From [Erwinia] mediterraneensis (GTDB lineage: Bacteria > Pseudomonadota > Gammaproteobacteria > Enterobacterales > Enterobacteriaceae), in assembly GCF_900604315.1 (NCBI RefSeq), contig NZ_LR026979.1, positions 100,023-164,022 on the forward strand: a stretch of 64,000 nt of DNA, written 5' to 3'. The position numbers and the translations under genes were made by a program. The notes beneath the pieces are model-generated. The model worked only from the letters and a program-made list of their open reading frames with translations. It ran no database searches and was not told the origin of the DNA. This document shows positions 23,346 through 34,081 of this stretch, piece by piece. Numbering within the stretch: the first letter of the stretch is position 1; every line of letters starts with the position of its first letter.

Positions 23346-24664
23346 TGAGCACACTGGCTGACTCATTGTTTGGGATGATTGAAAATCGCATCAGCCCAAT
23401 AGCCGCACGTTTGTCGTCGCAAAGGCATGTCGTGGCAATCAAAGATGGTTTTATTGCGTCAATGCCATTTCTGATTGTTGGCTCATTTATGTTGTTGTTT
23501 TCTCATCCGCCTTTCAGTGAAAACAGCCAGTGGGGATTTGCCAAATGGTGGCTGGGTATCGTTAAGCAGTACAACGATCAACTGATGATGCCCTATAACA
23601 TGACCATGGGCATTATGGCTATTTTCATCACCGGTGCCATTGCCTATAACCTGGCGCAAAGTTACAAGCTTAATGGACTGATGGCCGCCCTGCTTTCACT
23701 GATGGCTTTTCTGGTGGTCGCTGCGCCGCAAAAAGAGGGTGCTCTCTCCATTTCCTCCCTCGGCGGTGAGGGAATTTTTACAGCCATTCTGATCAGTCTT
23801 TACTGTACAGAAGTGATGCATGTTCTGGTGAAATACAACATCGGATTTAAATTGCCGGAACAGGTACCGCCAAAGATCAGGCAATCTTTTGATTTGCTGA
23901 TTCCCATCATGGTGATCTTTTTAACGCTGTACCCGCTTAATCTGTTTCTGGAAAGTCATCTGGGATTGCTGTTGCCACAGGCCATCATGGCGGTTTTCTC
24001 GCCCATTATTTCAGCTGCTGATTCGCTGCCAGCGGTATTAATTGCTGTATTACTTTGTCACCTGCTGTGGTTCGCAGGTATTCATGGTGCGGCTATCGTA
24101 GGCGGAATACTGCAGGCTTTCTGGCTGAGCAACCTGGGGTTAAACCAGGAGGCATTAACTGCCGGTGAGGCAATTCCAAAAATCTTTATCGAGCCGTTCT
24201 GGCAATTCTTTATTACTGTTGGCGGCTCTGGTGCCACTATGGGGCTGGTACTGCTTTATCTGCGCAGCCGTTCAGCGCATCTGCGTTCCATTGGCCGTCT
24301 CGGCCTGGTGCCCGGCATGTTCAATATCAATGAACCAATCATCTTTGGCTCACCGGTTGTGATGAATCCATTGCTGTTTATTCCGTTCATCACCACGCCG
24401 TTGATTAATGCCGTGATCGCCTGGACGGCAACCCGTACCAATCTGATTAATCATGTTATATCGCTGGCGCCCTGGACAACGCCAGGCCCCATTGGCGCAG
24501 CCTGGTCTACCGGCTGGGACTGGCGGGCAGTGGTACTGGTGATTGTCCTGATCGGAATATCCACCCTGATTTACTACCCGTTCTTCAAAATGTATGAGCG
24601 CCAGCTTCTGGCACAGGAAGCGGAAATGGCAACCGGAACGACGCTGGCTGAGGAGATGAAATAA
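23345..24664 (+). CDS. PTS lactose/cellobiose-type enzyme IIC permease
   Basis: 439 residues, about ten membrane segments. Family signatures: 'RHVVAIKDGFIASMPFLIVG' near the N-terminus, 'WFAGIHGAAIVGGILQAFW' and 'MFNINEPIIFGSPVVMNP' with the conserved Asn-Glu-Pro of the sugar site. It transports beta-glucosides or cellobiose-like disaccharides, which are phosphorylated through IIB. Overlaps both neighbours by one base, indicating a tightly coupled IIB-IIC-IIA unit. Confidence 0.93.
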   Translation: MSTLADSLFGMIENRISPIAARLSSQRHVVAIKDGFIASMPFLIVGSFMLLFSHPPFSENSQWGFAKWWLGIVKQYNDQLMMPYNMTMGIMAIFITGAIAYNLAQSYKLNGLMAALLSLMAFLVVAAPQKEGALSISSLGGEGIFTAILISLYCTEVMHVLVKYNIGFKLPEQVPPKIRQSFDLLIPIMVIFLTLYPLNLFLESHLGLLLPQAIMAVFSPIISAADSLPAVLIAVLLCHLLWFAGIHGAAIVGGILQAFWLSNLGLNQEALTAGEAIPKIFIEPFWQFFITVGGSGATMGLVLLYLRSRSAHLRSIGRLGLVPGMFNINEPIIFGSPVVMNPLLFIPFITTPLINAVIAWTATRTNLINHVISLAPWTTPGPIGAAWSTGWDWRAVVLVIVLIGISTLIYYPFFKMYERQLLAQEAEMATGTTLAEEMK

Positions 24665-25005
24665 TGCAGACTCAGGAAGAGATGGAAAGTACGGTGATGG
24701 AACTCATCATCCATGCTGGCGAAGCGCGCTCTTCGGCGATGCAGGCTTTGCAGGAAGCCCGCCAGCATCACTGGCATGAAGCCGACGCCCTGCTGGAGAG
24801 TGCCCGCGAAGCGGCGCGGAATGCCCATAAGATCCAGACAGCACTGATCGGGGCGGATGAAGGCTGCGGCAAAATCCCGGTAAATCTGATCATGGTTCAT
24901 GCACAGGATCACTTAATGAATGCCATGTTGTGCCGTGATTTAGTGGAAGAGTTAATTTATCTGCATCGCGAGATGCACGAACTGGTAAAAAAACATACGC
25001 ATTAA
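24664..25005 (+). CDS. PTS lactose/cellobiose-type enzyme IIA
   Basis: 113 residues, all-helical. The active His lies in 'LIMVHAQDHLMNAM', and 'IIHAGEARSSAMQAL' is the conserved first helix. It receives phosphate from HPr and passes it to IIB. Third gene of the PTS unit; the GH1 gene follows after 38 bp. Confidence 0.93.
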   Translation: MQTQEEMESTVMELIIHAGEARSSAMQALQEARQHHWHEADALLESAREAARNAHKIQTALIGADEGCGKIPVNLIMVHAQDHLMNAMLCRDLVEELIYLHREMHELVKKHTH

Positions 25006-25013
25006 TGCGTTGA

Positions 25014-26483
<1,470 letters not shown>

Positions 26484-26490
26484 ATCAAAC

Positions 26491-26556
26491 CCGTCAGGTC
26501 TGGCACCCTGACGTCACGACAATGAAGGTTGTGATGGCGTAGCCCGGACCTGACGG
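26491..26556. repeat. long intercistronic inverted repeat with nested hairpin (REP/BIME-like)
   Basis: CCGTCAGGTC (26491-26500) is complementary to 26547-26556, and the 46-nt loop contains a second hairpin built from TCACGACAA and TTGTGA. It sits between the GH1 and kinase genes of one operon, so it may stabilise or attenuate the upstream mRNA rather than end it. Confidence 0.5.
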
Positions 26557-26640
26557 ATATTTCTGAACACGCCATTTGAATGCAATCCTGAATTCCATCT
26601 GTTACAGCCACAACATGCGGGTATCAGCGGAGAATATGAT

Positions 26641-27516
26641 GTGAAAATTGCGGCATTTGATATTGGCGGCACTGCCCTGAAAATGGGGGTAGTTACTGAA
26701 AAAGGTGACATTCTTACTAAAGCAAAGCAGGATATCCCTCACTTTTCCGGCGAAAAAATTCTTGCGGGCTTACTGGCCTGGCTGGAAACCCATCCTGATT
26801 GCGGCGGTATTGCAGTAAGCGCGCCGGGTTATGTTAATCCGCACACCGGTTTTATTACTATGGGTGGCGCTATCCGCGATTTCGATCATTCCCATTTGCA
26901 GGCGTGGCTGAGCCAGAAAACCGCCCTGCCGGTTACGGTGGAAAATGATGCCAATTGCGCCTTACTGGCTGAGCGCTGGTTGGGTAAAGCCCGGAGCATG
27001 TCAGATTTTCTGATGATGACTATCGGTACCGGCATCGGTGGTGCCATCTTCTGTAATGGCGCGCTGGTACATGGTCATCGCTTCAGTGCGGGTGAGTTCG
27101 GTTATAGGTTGAATGAACGCCCCCGTGCCGATCGGCTGATGAAATACACCCTGCATGAGATCTGCACACTGACGGTGTTGCGCGGACGCTATGCCGCGCA
27201 TAGCGGTAAAACACTGGAAGAAGTCAGCGGTGAGGAGATTTTTGAAAAATATGATCGCGGTGATTCCGTCTGCACATCGCTGGTCACGCAATTTTTTCAG
27301 GATATTTGCGCAGGTATTTTTAACCTCTCACATATCTTCGATCCTGAATGTATTTTCCCTGGTGGCGGAATAACCGAACGCCCGCAGTTTATTGATGAAG
27401 TAAAAGAATATCTGGATCGCTATGGTATTCCCGCTGAGGTAACAAAGGCGCAGCACGGCAACAGCGCTGGCCTGCCTGGTGCCGTTTATCATTTTATCTC
27501 CAGCCAGCACGAATGA
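26641..27516 (+). CDS. ROK-family sugar kinase (beta-glucoside kinase BglK-like)
   Basis: 291 residues from a GTG start at 26641 (GGAG ten bases upstream; nearby ATGs are out of frame). ATP-binding 'AFDIGGTALKMGVV', catalytic Asp in 'ENDANCALLAE' and 'TIGTGIGGAI' define the ROK fold. The cysteine zinc motif of NagC/Mlc-like members is missing, as in beta-glucoside kinases. As the last gene of the operon it would phosphorylate free glucose or an unphosphorylated beta-glucoside. Which of these is uncertain. Confidence 0.87.
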   Translation: MKIAAFDIGGTALKMGVVTEKGDILTKAKQDIPHFSGEKILAGLLAWLETHPDCGGIAVSAPGYVNPHTGFITMGGAIRDFDHSHLQAWLSQKTALPVTVENDANCALLAERWLGKARSMSDFLMMTIGTGIGGAIFCNGALVHGHRFSAGEFGYRLNERPRADRLMKYTLHEICTLTVLRGRYAAHSGKTLEEVSGEEIFEKYDRGDSVCTSLVTQFFQDICAGIFNLSHIFDPECIFPGGGITERPQFIDEVKEYLDRYGIPAEVTKAQHGNSAGLPGAVYHFISSQHE

Positions 27517-27715
27517 TTTAGCAACCGGGCCGCAATGCAAAATCTTGCTCAGATTGAGCAGGACACCATTACTACATGACGTCCGGTGAGCGAGTAGCTA
27601 TTGCCAGATGGGTCCAGCGCGCTCCTGCCTGAAGCCAGAAATATGCTTCGCGGCAGGGGCATTTCCAGTATCATAGCTCTACCTACAGCTTATGGAATAA
27701 GTGTTACCGCCTGAT

Positions 27716-28459
27716 ATGACCATTCAACCCAGCGCAATCCTCTCACGGCTTAGCTCTGCTCTGACCGCAGAAAGTCGCACCCCGCTGTATAAACGTTTTG
27801 CCACGGCTATTAAAGAGGCGGTGCGCGACGGTACGCTGGTACATGAAGAGATCCTGCCGGGTGAACGCGAATTCAGCCAGTCGCTGAATATTTCGCGCAT
27901 TACCGTGCGTAAAGCGATGGATGCGCTGGAGAAAGAAGGCGTGGTGTCCCGCTCGCGCGGCTACGGTACGCAGATTTGCAGCCAGTTTGAATATTCGCTG
28001 AAAGAGCCGAAAGGTCTGTCGCAGCAGGCGGTATTACGCGGCAAAAAGCCCGATACAGTGTGGATCAACAAGAGCAAAATCCCCTGCAGTGCAGAGATTG
28101 GCGAGAAGCTGGGCCTGAATAAAGGCAGCGAGGTCTATCTGCTGAAGCGCATTCGCTATGTAGATCAGCAGGCGGTCTCGGTGGAGGAATCCTGGGTGCC
28201 GACACGCTTTATCGCTGACGCCGATGACATCGGCATCTCCCTCTATGACTACTTTCAGCGTCACAATGTGCTGCCGGTGAAATCGCAAAGCAGAGTGAGC
28301 GCGCGCATGCCGGATGAGGCTTTGCAGCAGCAGATTGCCCTGCCCGACAATGTGCCGGTGCTGGTGATCAAACAGCTGGCGCTTGACGCGCAAGGCAATC
28401 CGCTGGAATACAGTATCAGTTACTGCCGTAGCGATATGTACGTGTTTATTGCTGAGTAA
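27716..28459 (+). CDS. yegW: YegW, GntR/HutC-family transcriptional regulator
   Basis: 247 residues from ATG 27716; a GTG at 27701 with GGAA upstream is an alternative adding five residues. N-terminal winged helix ('PLYKRFATAIKEAVRDG', 'LPGEREFSQSLNISRITVRK') and a C-terminal UTRA ligand domain. Long blocks ('FEYSLKEPKGLSQQAVLRGK', 'LLKRIRYVDQQAVSVEESWV') match E. coli YegW. It converges with yegV and overlaps its end by 14 bp, as in E. coli, and presumably controls yegTUV. Confidence 0.93.
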   Translation: MTIQPSAILSRLSSALTAESRTPLYKRFATAIKEAVRDGTLVHEEILPGEREFSQSLNISRITVRKAMDALEKEGVVSRSRGYGTQICSQFEYSLKEPKGLSQQAVLRGKKPDTVWINKSKIPCSAEIGEKLGLNKGSEVYLLKRIRYVDQQAVSVEESWVPTRFIADADDIGISLYDYFQRHNVLPVKSQSRVSARMPDEALQQQIALPDNVPVLVIKQLALDAQGNPLEYSISYCRSDMYVFIAE

Positions 28460-29429
28460 GGCGCTGCTGCCAGTATGTCTTCAGAGCGGCGCGATCGGGC
28501 GCACAGTCACCGCCGCGCTGCGCTACCACATAGGATGCCACGGTATTGCCAAGCGTAACGCTATCCGCCAACGACCAGCCTGAAGCGAGTCCGGCCAGCA
28601 GCCCGCCTGCATGGCTGTCACCCGCGCCGATGGTATCTACGACGCGGGTGGTCAGCGCCGGGATCCAGCCCTGGGTTTCACTATCGACATACCCCGCCCC
28701 TTCACTGTCGAGCCGCACCACCAGCGCCCCTCCACCAAAACGCTGCTGCCAGCGGGACATAAAACCGTCAGCCGTAAAGGGCGCGCTGAGGCCAAGACGT
28801 TCCTGCCACAGCAGTTCCGCCTCCTGCCTGTTTACGGTAATCAGCGGTTGCAGCGCCATAATGCGATCAAACTGCGCAGCGCTGATATCAGCCAGGCGCG
28901 GTCCAAAGTCTACCAGCAGCTGATAAGGTGACGTTTGCTGTTCAAGCCACGCTGTCAGCACCTCGCCGCTTTTGCTGATGAGCTGATAGCCGGAAAGGTA
29001 GATCCAGCGATGATCGGGCTGCGGCAGGGTATTGAGCAGTGCGGTATCCCACTGATTTTCCACACCACTGACTGACAGGAATGTACGCTCGCCATCCGGC
29101 TCCACCAGCGCCAGACACCAGCCATTGTCCCCTTGCGCAGTCTCCAGCACGCTGCTGATGCCATATTCCGTCAGCTTCTGCCGCACGATGCTGGCCCAGA
29201 TGCCCTTGCCGAGCGGCAGCGCGTTGATCGACGGAATACCGAGCCGGTGCAGCGCAATGGCCACATTCAGCGCACAGCCGCCTACACTGACACCCTGCTG
29301 ATGAAGTTCAATATCGCTGCCGCGGAGCGGCAAAGCATCAGCCTCAGCAATGACATCAACAACCGCTGCCCCTATCACGCACACCGGCAGCTGCCCGTTC
29401 AGTTTTGAAAGATCGTCAGGTATCAGCAC
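28446..29429 (-). CDS. yegV: YegV, PfkB/ribokinase-family sugar kinase
   Basis: 327 residues from a GTG at 29429 with GAGG six bases upstream, overlapping the end of yegU by 14 bp; this start aligns with E. coli YegV, while an ATG at 29489 would add 20 residues buried inside yegU. PfkB signatures: 'QQGVSVGGCALNVAIAL' near the N-terminus and 'VDTIGAGDSHAGG' with the catalytic Asp. The substrate is unknown; given the neighbours a ribosyl sugar released from a nucleoside-like compound is a fair guess. Confidence 0.92.
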   Translation of the reverse strand: MLIPDDLSKLNGQLPVCVIGAAVVDVIAEADALPLRGSDIELHQQGVSVGGCALNVAIALHRLGIPSINALPLGKGIWASIVRQKLTEYGISSVLETAQGDNGWCLALVEPDGERTFLSVSGVENQWDTALLNTLPQPDHRWIYLSGYQLISKSGEVLTAWLEQQTSPYQLLVDFGPRLADISAAQFDRIMALQPLITVNRQEAELLWQERLGLSAPFTADGFMSRWQQRFGGGALVVRLDSEGAGYVDSETQGWIPALTTRVVDTIGAGDSHAGGLLAGLASGWSLADSVTLGNTVASYVVAQRGGDCAPDRAALKTYWQQRLTQQ

Positions 29430-30444
29430 AGGCGGCCTCGCGCTGCTGGCGGAAACGGATAAATGCGCTGCTGTAACGGGTAAAATCAAGAGCGTTGACC
29501 GCGTTCAGTTCATCTTTCAGGTTGGCATCGATGGCATCAATGCCATGTAACGCCCCGCAAATGGCGACTGCCATAGCCCCGATGGTGTCGGTGTCGCCGC
29601 CAAGGTTAGCGCAGAGAATCGCACAGCGATTGGGATCGGTGCCGGACAGCTCAACCATGGCAATCGCGGCGGGCACCGATTCAATGGTGCTGGTCCCGGT
29701 GCCAACCAGATCGTAAATCTGCTGCATGGTGGATTCTACTCCCCTGCCCTGCGCGACCACGCTCAATGCCAGCTCTGTGCGTGCCGCCATCGAGGCGCTG
29801 AAGGTGGTGATGCGTTTTTCCTGCGCGGCGCGCGCAATCGCCGGCAGCTCATCGCGAATCGTCGCCCAGCTGGCGCCCTCAATCGCCCGTGAAACCGCCC
29901 AGGCGATCACCGTGGCACCGGCAATCGCCACATCTGATTTATGCGTCGGGCTGGAGGCCAGCGCCACTGCCTCGATAAAGAGATCCGGATGCTTTGCCGG
30001 TAGCAGACAACCGAGCGGCGCTATGCGCATCGCCGCGCCGTTAGTTAATCCATTGTTCTCCAGCTGCGCCACCGGCGTACCGCTTTTCAGCGCGTGAAGG
30101 GCGATTTTAGAGGTCGGCCCGAGGACATTTTTGTTGAAGGCGTCGAACGCCTCTGCCCAGCGCAGAATGTAGGCACCGATGGTTTCCGGAATAATTGCCC
30201 CTTCGTGCGTAATAATGGCATCGGCTAACGCCAGCGCCATTGAGGTATCGTCGGTAAAGGTCGCGCGGCCAAAGTAGCAGGCAGCATTGTTTTCTGCCGG
30301 GCCGGGCAGAAAGCGATCGATCCAGCCAAAATGCTGTTTCACACGGCTGCGCGGCCAGAGTTCCGATGGCATTCCCATCGCATCGCCCAGTGCCTGGCCA
30401 TAAAACGCGCCCAAAATCCGTTTTTCCTGGAGTGTCATCGTCAT
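29416..30444 (-). CDS. yegU: YegU, ADP-ribosylglycohydrolase-family protein
   Basis: 342 residues, highly similar to E. coli YegU ('GALGDAMGMPSELWP'-type start, 'FTDDTSMALALADA', 'LASSPTHKSDVAIAGA', 'CANLGGDTDTIGAMAVAICG'). The paired Asp clusters (T-D-D-T and G-G-D-T-D) bind the two Mg2+ ions of ARH/DraG enzymes. It should hydrolyse an N- or O-glycosidic bond of a ribosyl compound. Coupled to yegV and 11 bp downstream of yegT. Confidence 0.93.
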   Translation of the reverse strand: MTMTLQEKRILGAFYGQALGDAMGMPSELWPRSRVKQHFGWIDRFLPGPAENNAACYFGRATFTDDTSMALALADAIITHEGAIIPETIGAYILRWAEAFDAFNKNVLGPTSKIALHALKSGTPVAQLENNGLTNGAAMRIAPLGCLLPAKHPDLFIEAVALASSPTHKSDVAIAGATVIAWAVSRAIEGASWATIRDELPAIARAAQEKRITTFSASMAARTELALSVVAQGRGVESTMQQIYDLVGTGTSTIESVPAAIAMVELSGTDPNRCAILCANLGGDTDTIGAMAVAICGALHGIDAIDANLKDELNAVNALDFTRYSSAFIRFRQQREAACADT

Positions 30445-30455
30445 GGTTATATCTC

Positions 30456-31730
30456 TTACTTATGGCTGTCAGCCGTTGCTGTTTGTTCGAAGGCGGTTAA
30501 TTCATCGCTGCGTTTTTTACCGTCCCGGAACAGCACGATAAAGGCAATGGTGATGATCACGATCATGATGCTGCCGAACATCCACATCCCCGCCCAGTTG
30601 AAAGTCTGGCCGTTAACCGGCTGATCATGAGCGAACATCTCCTGCATCAGGTAGCCGCCAAGACGATAACCGAGCAGGCTGCCAATTCCCTGACAGGCCA
30701 GCGTAATCAGACCCTGAGCAGCATTACGCATCTCCACCGGCGCTTTCTTGTCCACGTAAATGTAGGCGGTGATGAAATAGAAATCGTAGCTCACGCCGTG
30801 TAGCAGGATGCCCATAAACAGCAGCCCCATGGTCAGCACGTTTTGATCGCCGCCAAAGACAAAAAACACGTAACGCAGTGCGGCCGTCACCAGGCCAAGC
30901 AGCAGCACTTTGCCGATACCGAAGCGTTTGATAAAGAATGGCAGCGCCAGCAGGAAGAAGATTTCGGAAACCTGTCCCAGCGTCATCCAGCCGGTAGCGT
31001 GCGGCAGACCCACCTCGGTCAGAAAGCCTTCAGCAAAAATGTAATAGAAGGCCAGCGGCATGCTGAACAGGAACGAACAGACAAAAAAGACGAGGAAGCT
31101 GCGATCTTTCAGCAGGTGCAACGCATCAAGACCCAATGCGACGCGCAGGCTGAATTTGCCGGTGCTTTTCGGTTCGGTGGCTGGCAGAGTCAGGGCAAAT
31201 ACCCCCAGCACGAACGAGCTGGCGGCGGTAATCAGCAAAGGAACGTTGCTGGCAGAGATATCGCCAAAGCCAAGCAGTGGCGGCAGGAAGCCACAGACGA
31301 TGCCCGAGGCGATCCAGCCAATGGTGCCCATCAGGCGGATGCGCGGATAATCGCTTTCCACATCGCCTACGTGAGAGAAGGCAATACTGTTAGTCAGCGC
31401 AATCGTGGGCATGTAAGTCAGCGCATACAGCAGCAGCAGCGGAAAGAAGCCGCCAAAATGTGTTTGCTGCGCGGCCAGGTACATCAATATCGACCCGACT
31501 ATCATCAGTAAGGACAAAACTTTCTGCGCCTGGAAGAAGCGGTCGGCCAGCGAGCCCACCAGGATCGGCGACAGAATAGCGGCAATGGAAGTACAGGCGT
31601 AGCACCAGGCAATCTCAACCGGCGTAAAGCCGTTTTTGCTGAGAAACGCCCACAGCGGCACAAACCATGCCCCCCAGATAAACCACTCAAGAAACATCAT
31701 AAACGACAGCTTTGGAATTTTAGTTTTCAT
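30456..31730 (-). CDS. yegT: YegT, nucleoside:proton symporter (NHS family MFS)
   Basis: 424 residues, 12 membrane segments. 'FLEWFIWGAWFVPLWAFL' and 'GFTPVEIAWCYACTSIAAIL' match the NupG/XapB/YegT group. First gene of the yegT-yegU-yegV operon. With a glycohydrolase and a ribokinase-like enzyme behind it, it most likely imports a nucleoside or nucleoside-like glycoside for cytosolic cleavage. That function is inferred. Confidence 0.93.
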   Translation of the reverse strand: MKTKIPKLSFMMFLEWFIWGAWFVPLWAFLSKNGFTPVEIAWCYACTSIAAILSPILVGSLADRFFQAQKVLSLLMIVGSILMYLAAQQTHFGGFFPLLLLYALTYMPTIALTNSIAFSHVGDVESDYPRIRLMGTIGWIASGIVCGFLPPLLGFGDISASNVPLLITAASSFVLGVFALTLPATEPKSTGKFSLRVALGLDALHLLKDRSFLVFFVCSFLFSMPLAFYYIFAEGFLTEVGLPHATGWMTLGQVSEIFFLLALPFFIKRFGIGKVLLLGLVTAALRYVFFVFGGDQNVLTMGLLFMGILLHGVSYDFYFITAYIYVDKKAPVEMRNAAQGLITLACQGIGSLLGYRLGGYLMQEMFAHDQPVNGQTFNWAGMWMFGSIMIVIITIAFIVLFRDGKKRSDELTAFEQTATADSHK

Positions 31731-31749
31731 TGATTAAAGCTCCCCGGTG

Positions 31750-31796
31750 TTGGTAACACCAAACTAACACCATTGAAGATACCTTTGTAATACCAA
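31750..31796 (-). promoter_or_regulatory. candidate YegW operators upstream of yegT
   Basis: TTGGTAACACCAA (31750-31762) is a near-palindrome of the GGT-N-ACC type recognised by HutC/GntR regulators. Related half-sites follow: AACTAACACCATT (31762-31774) and TTTGTAATACCAA (31784-31796). Three TAAYACCA units in 47 bp just upstream of yegT make this the likely YegW binding region. Confidence 0.55.
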
Positions 31797-31922
31797 TGAC
31801 TGATGGTTTGCGCTGCTTCACAGATTTTTACCTTATGGTTAACCTGAGTGGTAAAGCGGAAGCGGGACAGGCGACAGCGAAGGCGTGTGCAGCAGGCCTG
31901 CAAGGAGATAACGGATGATTTC

Positions 31923-31953
31923 TACCTCAGTCACAGGCAGCGTAACTGAGGTA
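31923..31953 (-). terminator. 9-bp hairpin after the small membrane-anchored protein gene
   Basis: TACCTCAGT (31923-31931) pairs perfectly with 31945-31953, 10 bp past the stop codon at 31964. The following minus-strand sequence is only weakly U-rich. Confidence 0.45.
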
Positions 31954-31963
31954 CGCGAAAATA

Positions 31964-32302
31964 TTAACGGCTGATACGCTCTCCCATCAGCTGACGACAG
32001 CCGTCAGGGGTGCGGAAAACAGCCGCTTTTTCCTCTGGCGCGAGCTGTTCCCAGATGCTGAATACCTTCTCGCCAAGATCCGGCAGGTAGTGGATTTTCT
32101 GCAGCGCATAGTCGGAGTTACTCCCTTCGATGACGGCCTGCATATCTGACTGGAAACGCTGACTGTCATCGTGGCGAATGGCGCAAAAAACGGAGACGTA
32201 ATAGGCCTCTTCTTCATGCGTGTAATGGGGCATCAGCCACCAGGCGAGCAGGCCAGCACAGGCCGCGAGCGGAAGGATAAAAGAGAGTTTGAAAAACGAC
32301 AT
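31964..32302 (-). CDS. small hypothetical protein with N-terminal membrane anchor
   Basis: 112 residues from ATG 32302. Residues about 3-25 ('FFKLSFILPLAACAGLLAWW') form a signal anchor or uncleaved signal peptide; the rest ('YYVSVFCAIRHDDSQRFQSD', '...DGCRQLMGERI') is soluble, with two Cys that could form a disulfide outside the cytoplasm. I recognise no family. A 51-codon upstream extension in the same frame is possible but lacks a ribosome site. It is divergent from cybB. Confidence 0.6.
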   Translation of the reverse strand: MSFFKLSFILPLAACAGLLAWWLMPHYTHEEEAYYVSVFCAIRHDDSQRFQSDMQAVIEGSNSDYALQKIHYLPDLGEKVFSIWEQLAPEEKAAVFRTPDGCRQLMGERISR

Positions 32303-32580
32303 GGTATACCAGCATATAAATAAAGGCCGACCCGAGGGAGTCAGCTGAAAATCGGTCGGGTGCATTAAAACACCGGGCGGACATTTATGACAGAACGGCC
32401 GCACGCTCTCAAACAAAGCGGCGAGCCTGTCGCCTGTTAAAATTTTAACATTCAATATTTTACAGGAAAATCGAACTTTAATAACCTGTGCTCAGTCGAT
32501 ATAACAGCTGCGCTGACAAAAAACGGATGGATAATGCCCTGAAAGGGCTGTGCTAACGCCAGATCATTACTGAGATAAAA

Positions 32581-33117
32581 ATGCGAAATAACTATGCAGC
32601 CCCCCAAATTTTGTTCCACTGGCTGACGGTGCTGTTGCTGGCTGTCGCGTATATGACCATTGAACTGCGCGGTTTCGCCGTGCGCGGCTCCTGGCAGGGT
32701 CGTGCGATAATTATCACCCATTTTAGCGCCGGATTCTGTGTATTGCTGGTAATGCTGACGCGTCTCTGTCTGCGTACCCGCTTTACAACGCCTGCCATTA
32801 CGCCGCCAGCACGTCCCTGGCAGAGCGGCCTGGCTCATCTGGTTCATGCTGCCATTTACGCGCTGTTTATCCTTTTACCTGCCCTGGCCCTCAGTTCGCG
32901 CTACCTGAGCGGCAGAGAATGGTGGCTGTTTGGCATAAGCATGCCGGTAGCGCAGCCTCCGGCTCCAGAAGTTGCTGCCGTATTGATTCACTGGCACAAA
33001 ATCCTGGCCCCGGCAGGCTACTGGCTTATTGGCCTGCATGCGCTGGCCGCGCTGTTTCATCATTATTGCCTGCGCGACAATACGCTGGTGCGAATGTTGC
33101 CCCGACGCAGCCGCTGA
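32581..33117 (+). CDS. cybB: cytochrome b561 (CybB)
   Basis: 178 residues with four membrane helices and the conserved haem-ligand histidines ('QILFHWLTVLLL', 'IITHFSAGF', 'LIHWHKILAPAGY', 'LHALAALFHHY'). The pattern and the C-terminus 'DNTLVRMLPRRSR' match E. coli CybB. It is an inner-membrane dihaem protein that oxidises ubiquinol and can reduce superoxide. Stands alone. Confidence 0.93.
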   Translation: MRNNYAAPQILFHWLTVLLLAVAYMTIELRGFAVRGSWQGRAIIITHFSAGFCVLLVMLTRLCLRTRFTTPAITPPARPWQSGLAHLVHAAIYALFILLPALALSSRYLSGREWWLFGISMPVAQPPAPEVAAVLIHWHKILAPAGYWLIGLHALAALFHHYCLRDNTLVRMLPRRSR

Positions 33118-33267
33118 CAGGATACCGGCAGCCTCAGCCTGATTCTGGTTTGCCCGGCTGAGGGGGCAGGTTTGCTGCGCGGTGTGAGGATAAGTATCCG
33201 CGAACTGACGAAACGTCTTCTCAGCTTTTTTAACAGCCGGGCCCTGGATTTACCACTATCAAAGCGC

Positions 33268-34081
33268 TCACTGGCCCCGGTAGCAGAACCGGCCTGTACC
33301 TGCGCCGGAAACGGCAATGGCATAATTTTTCCCGATCACCAGATCGTTGTGGATGACAGAACCATCCTCCTGCGCAAACCGGTAACCGGGGTCGCCTCTG
33401 CGCCGACATTGATCGTAGCGCTGCCATCAGGATCGAACGAAATGGCAGAGCGAATCGCGGTGCCACGGTTCACGTTGAGCGTGACATTTTGCAGTGAAAT
33501 TTTGCGGGTTTCGGCGCGATTATTGATTACATTGCCGCCGTCACAGGCGCTAGCGTCACAGCGGTTAATACTGGCATCAGGTGCCGCATTATCATTGCCG
33601 ATGGCGACATTCAGGGTGCCTTTACTGACGGAAGCTACGCGCGTATTAATATATTGTTTGTCATTTACATCAACGTAATCCGGCACGGCACTGGATAGCG
33701 TGACCGGAGGCAGTTCAATAAGCGAATCGTTATAAACCTGATAAAGCTGATAAATACCGGTGTCAGGATTGGGAATCTTAACTGTGAAGTTTTGCGGCCC
33801 GATATTAAGAAGGGGCTTACCGGTTAAATTATCGCTGTTAATACGCTCTCTGTTGAGGTGATCGTCCGGCGTGGCACGAATTTCACCGCTGACGCCAGCA
33901 TCAAATTGCGGCAGACCCTGCAATGTTTGTGTGCTGCCATCGCACAGGCAATAGGCCCCCGCCTTGTTATCGTTGAGTCGGGCGTAAAAGGTTTTAAATC
34001 GATCGCTGAGGCATGTATGGCAGGGTAAAGCATCGCTTGCGCGGCTATCAGCTGCATAAGTATGGGATTTAATTTGAACCT
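33268..34081 (-). pseudogene. secreted surface protein (autotransporter passenger-like), broken
   Basis: A GGAGGG ribosome site (34089-34094) precedes what looks like a lost start (AGG in place of ATG at 34081), then a signal peptide 'FKLNPILMQLIAAQAMLYPA' ending 'IHASA'. After it the frame changes: 'FYARLNDNKAGAYCLCDGS' continues through a Thr/Asn-rich, beta-strand-like stretch ('VSKGTLNVAIGNDNA', 'KISLQNVTLNVNRGTA') to about 33380. A further shift gives 'FAQEDGSVIHNDLVIGKNYA' to a stop at 33268. No autotransporter barrel follows. The low-complexity beta pattern suggests an adhesin or autotransporter passenger; the family is not certain. Confidence 0.65.
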
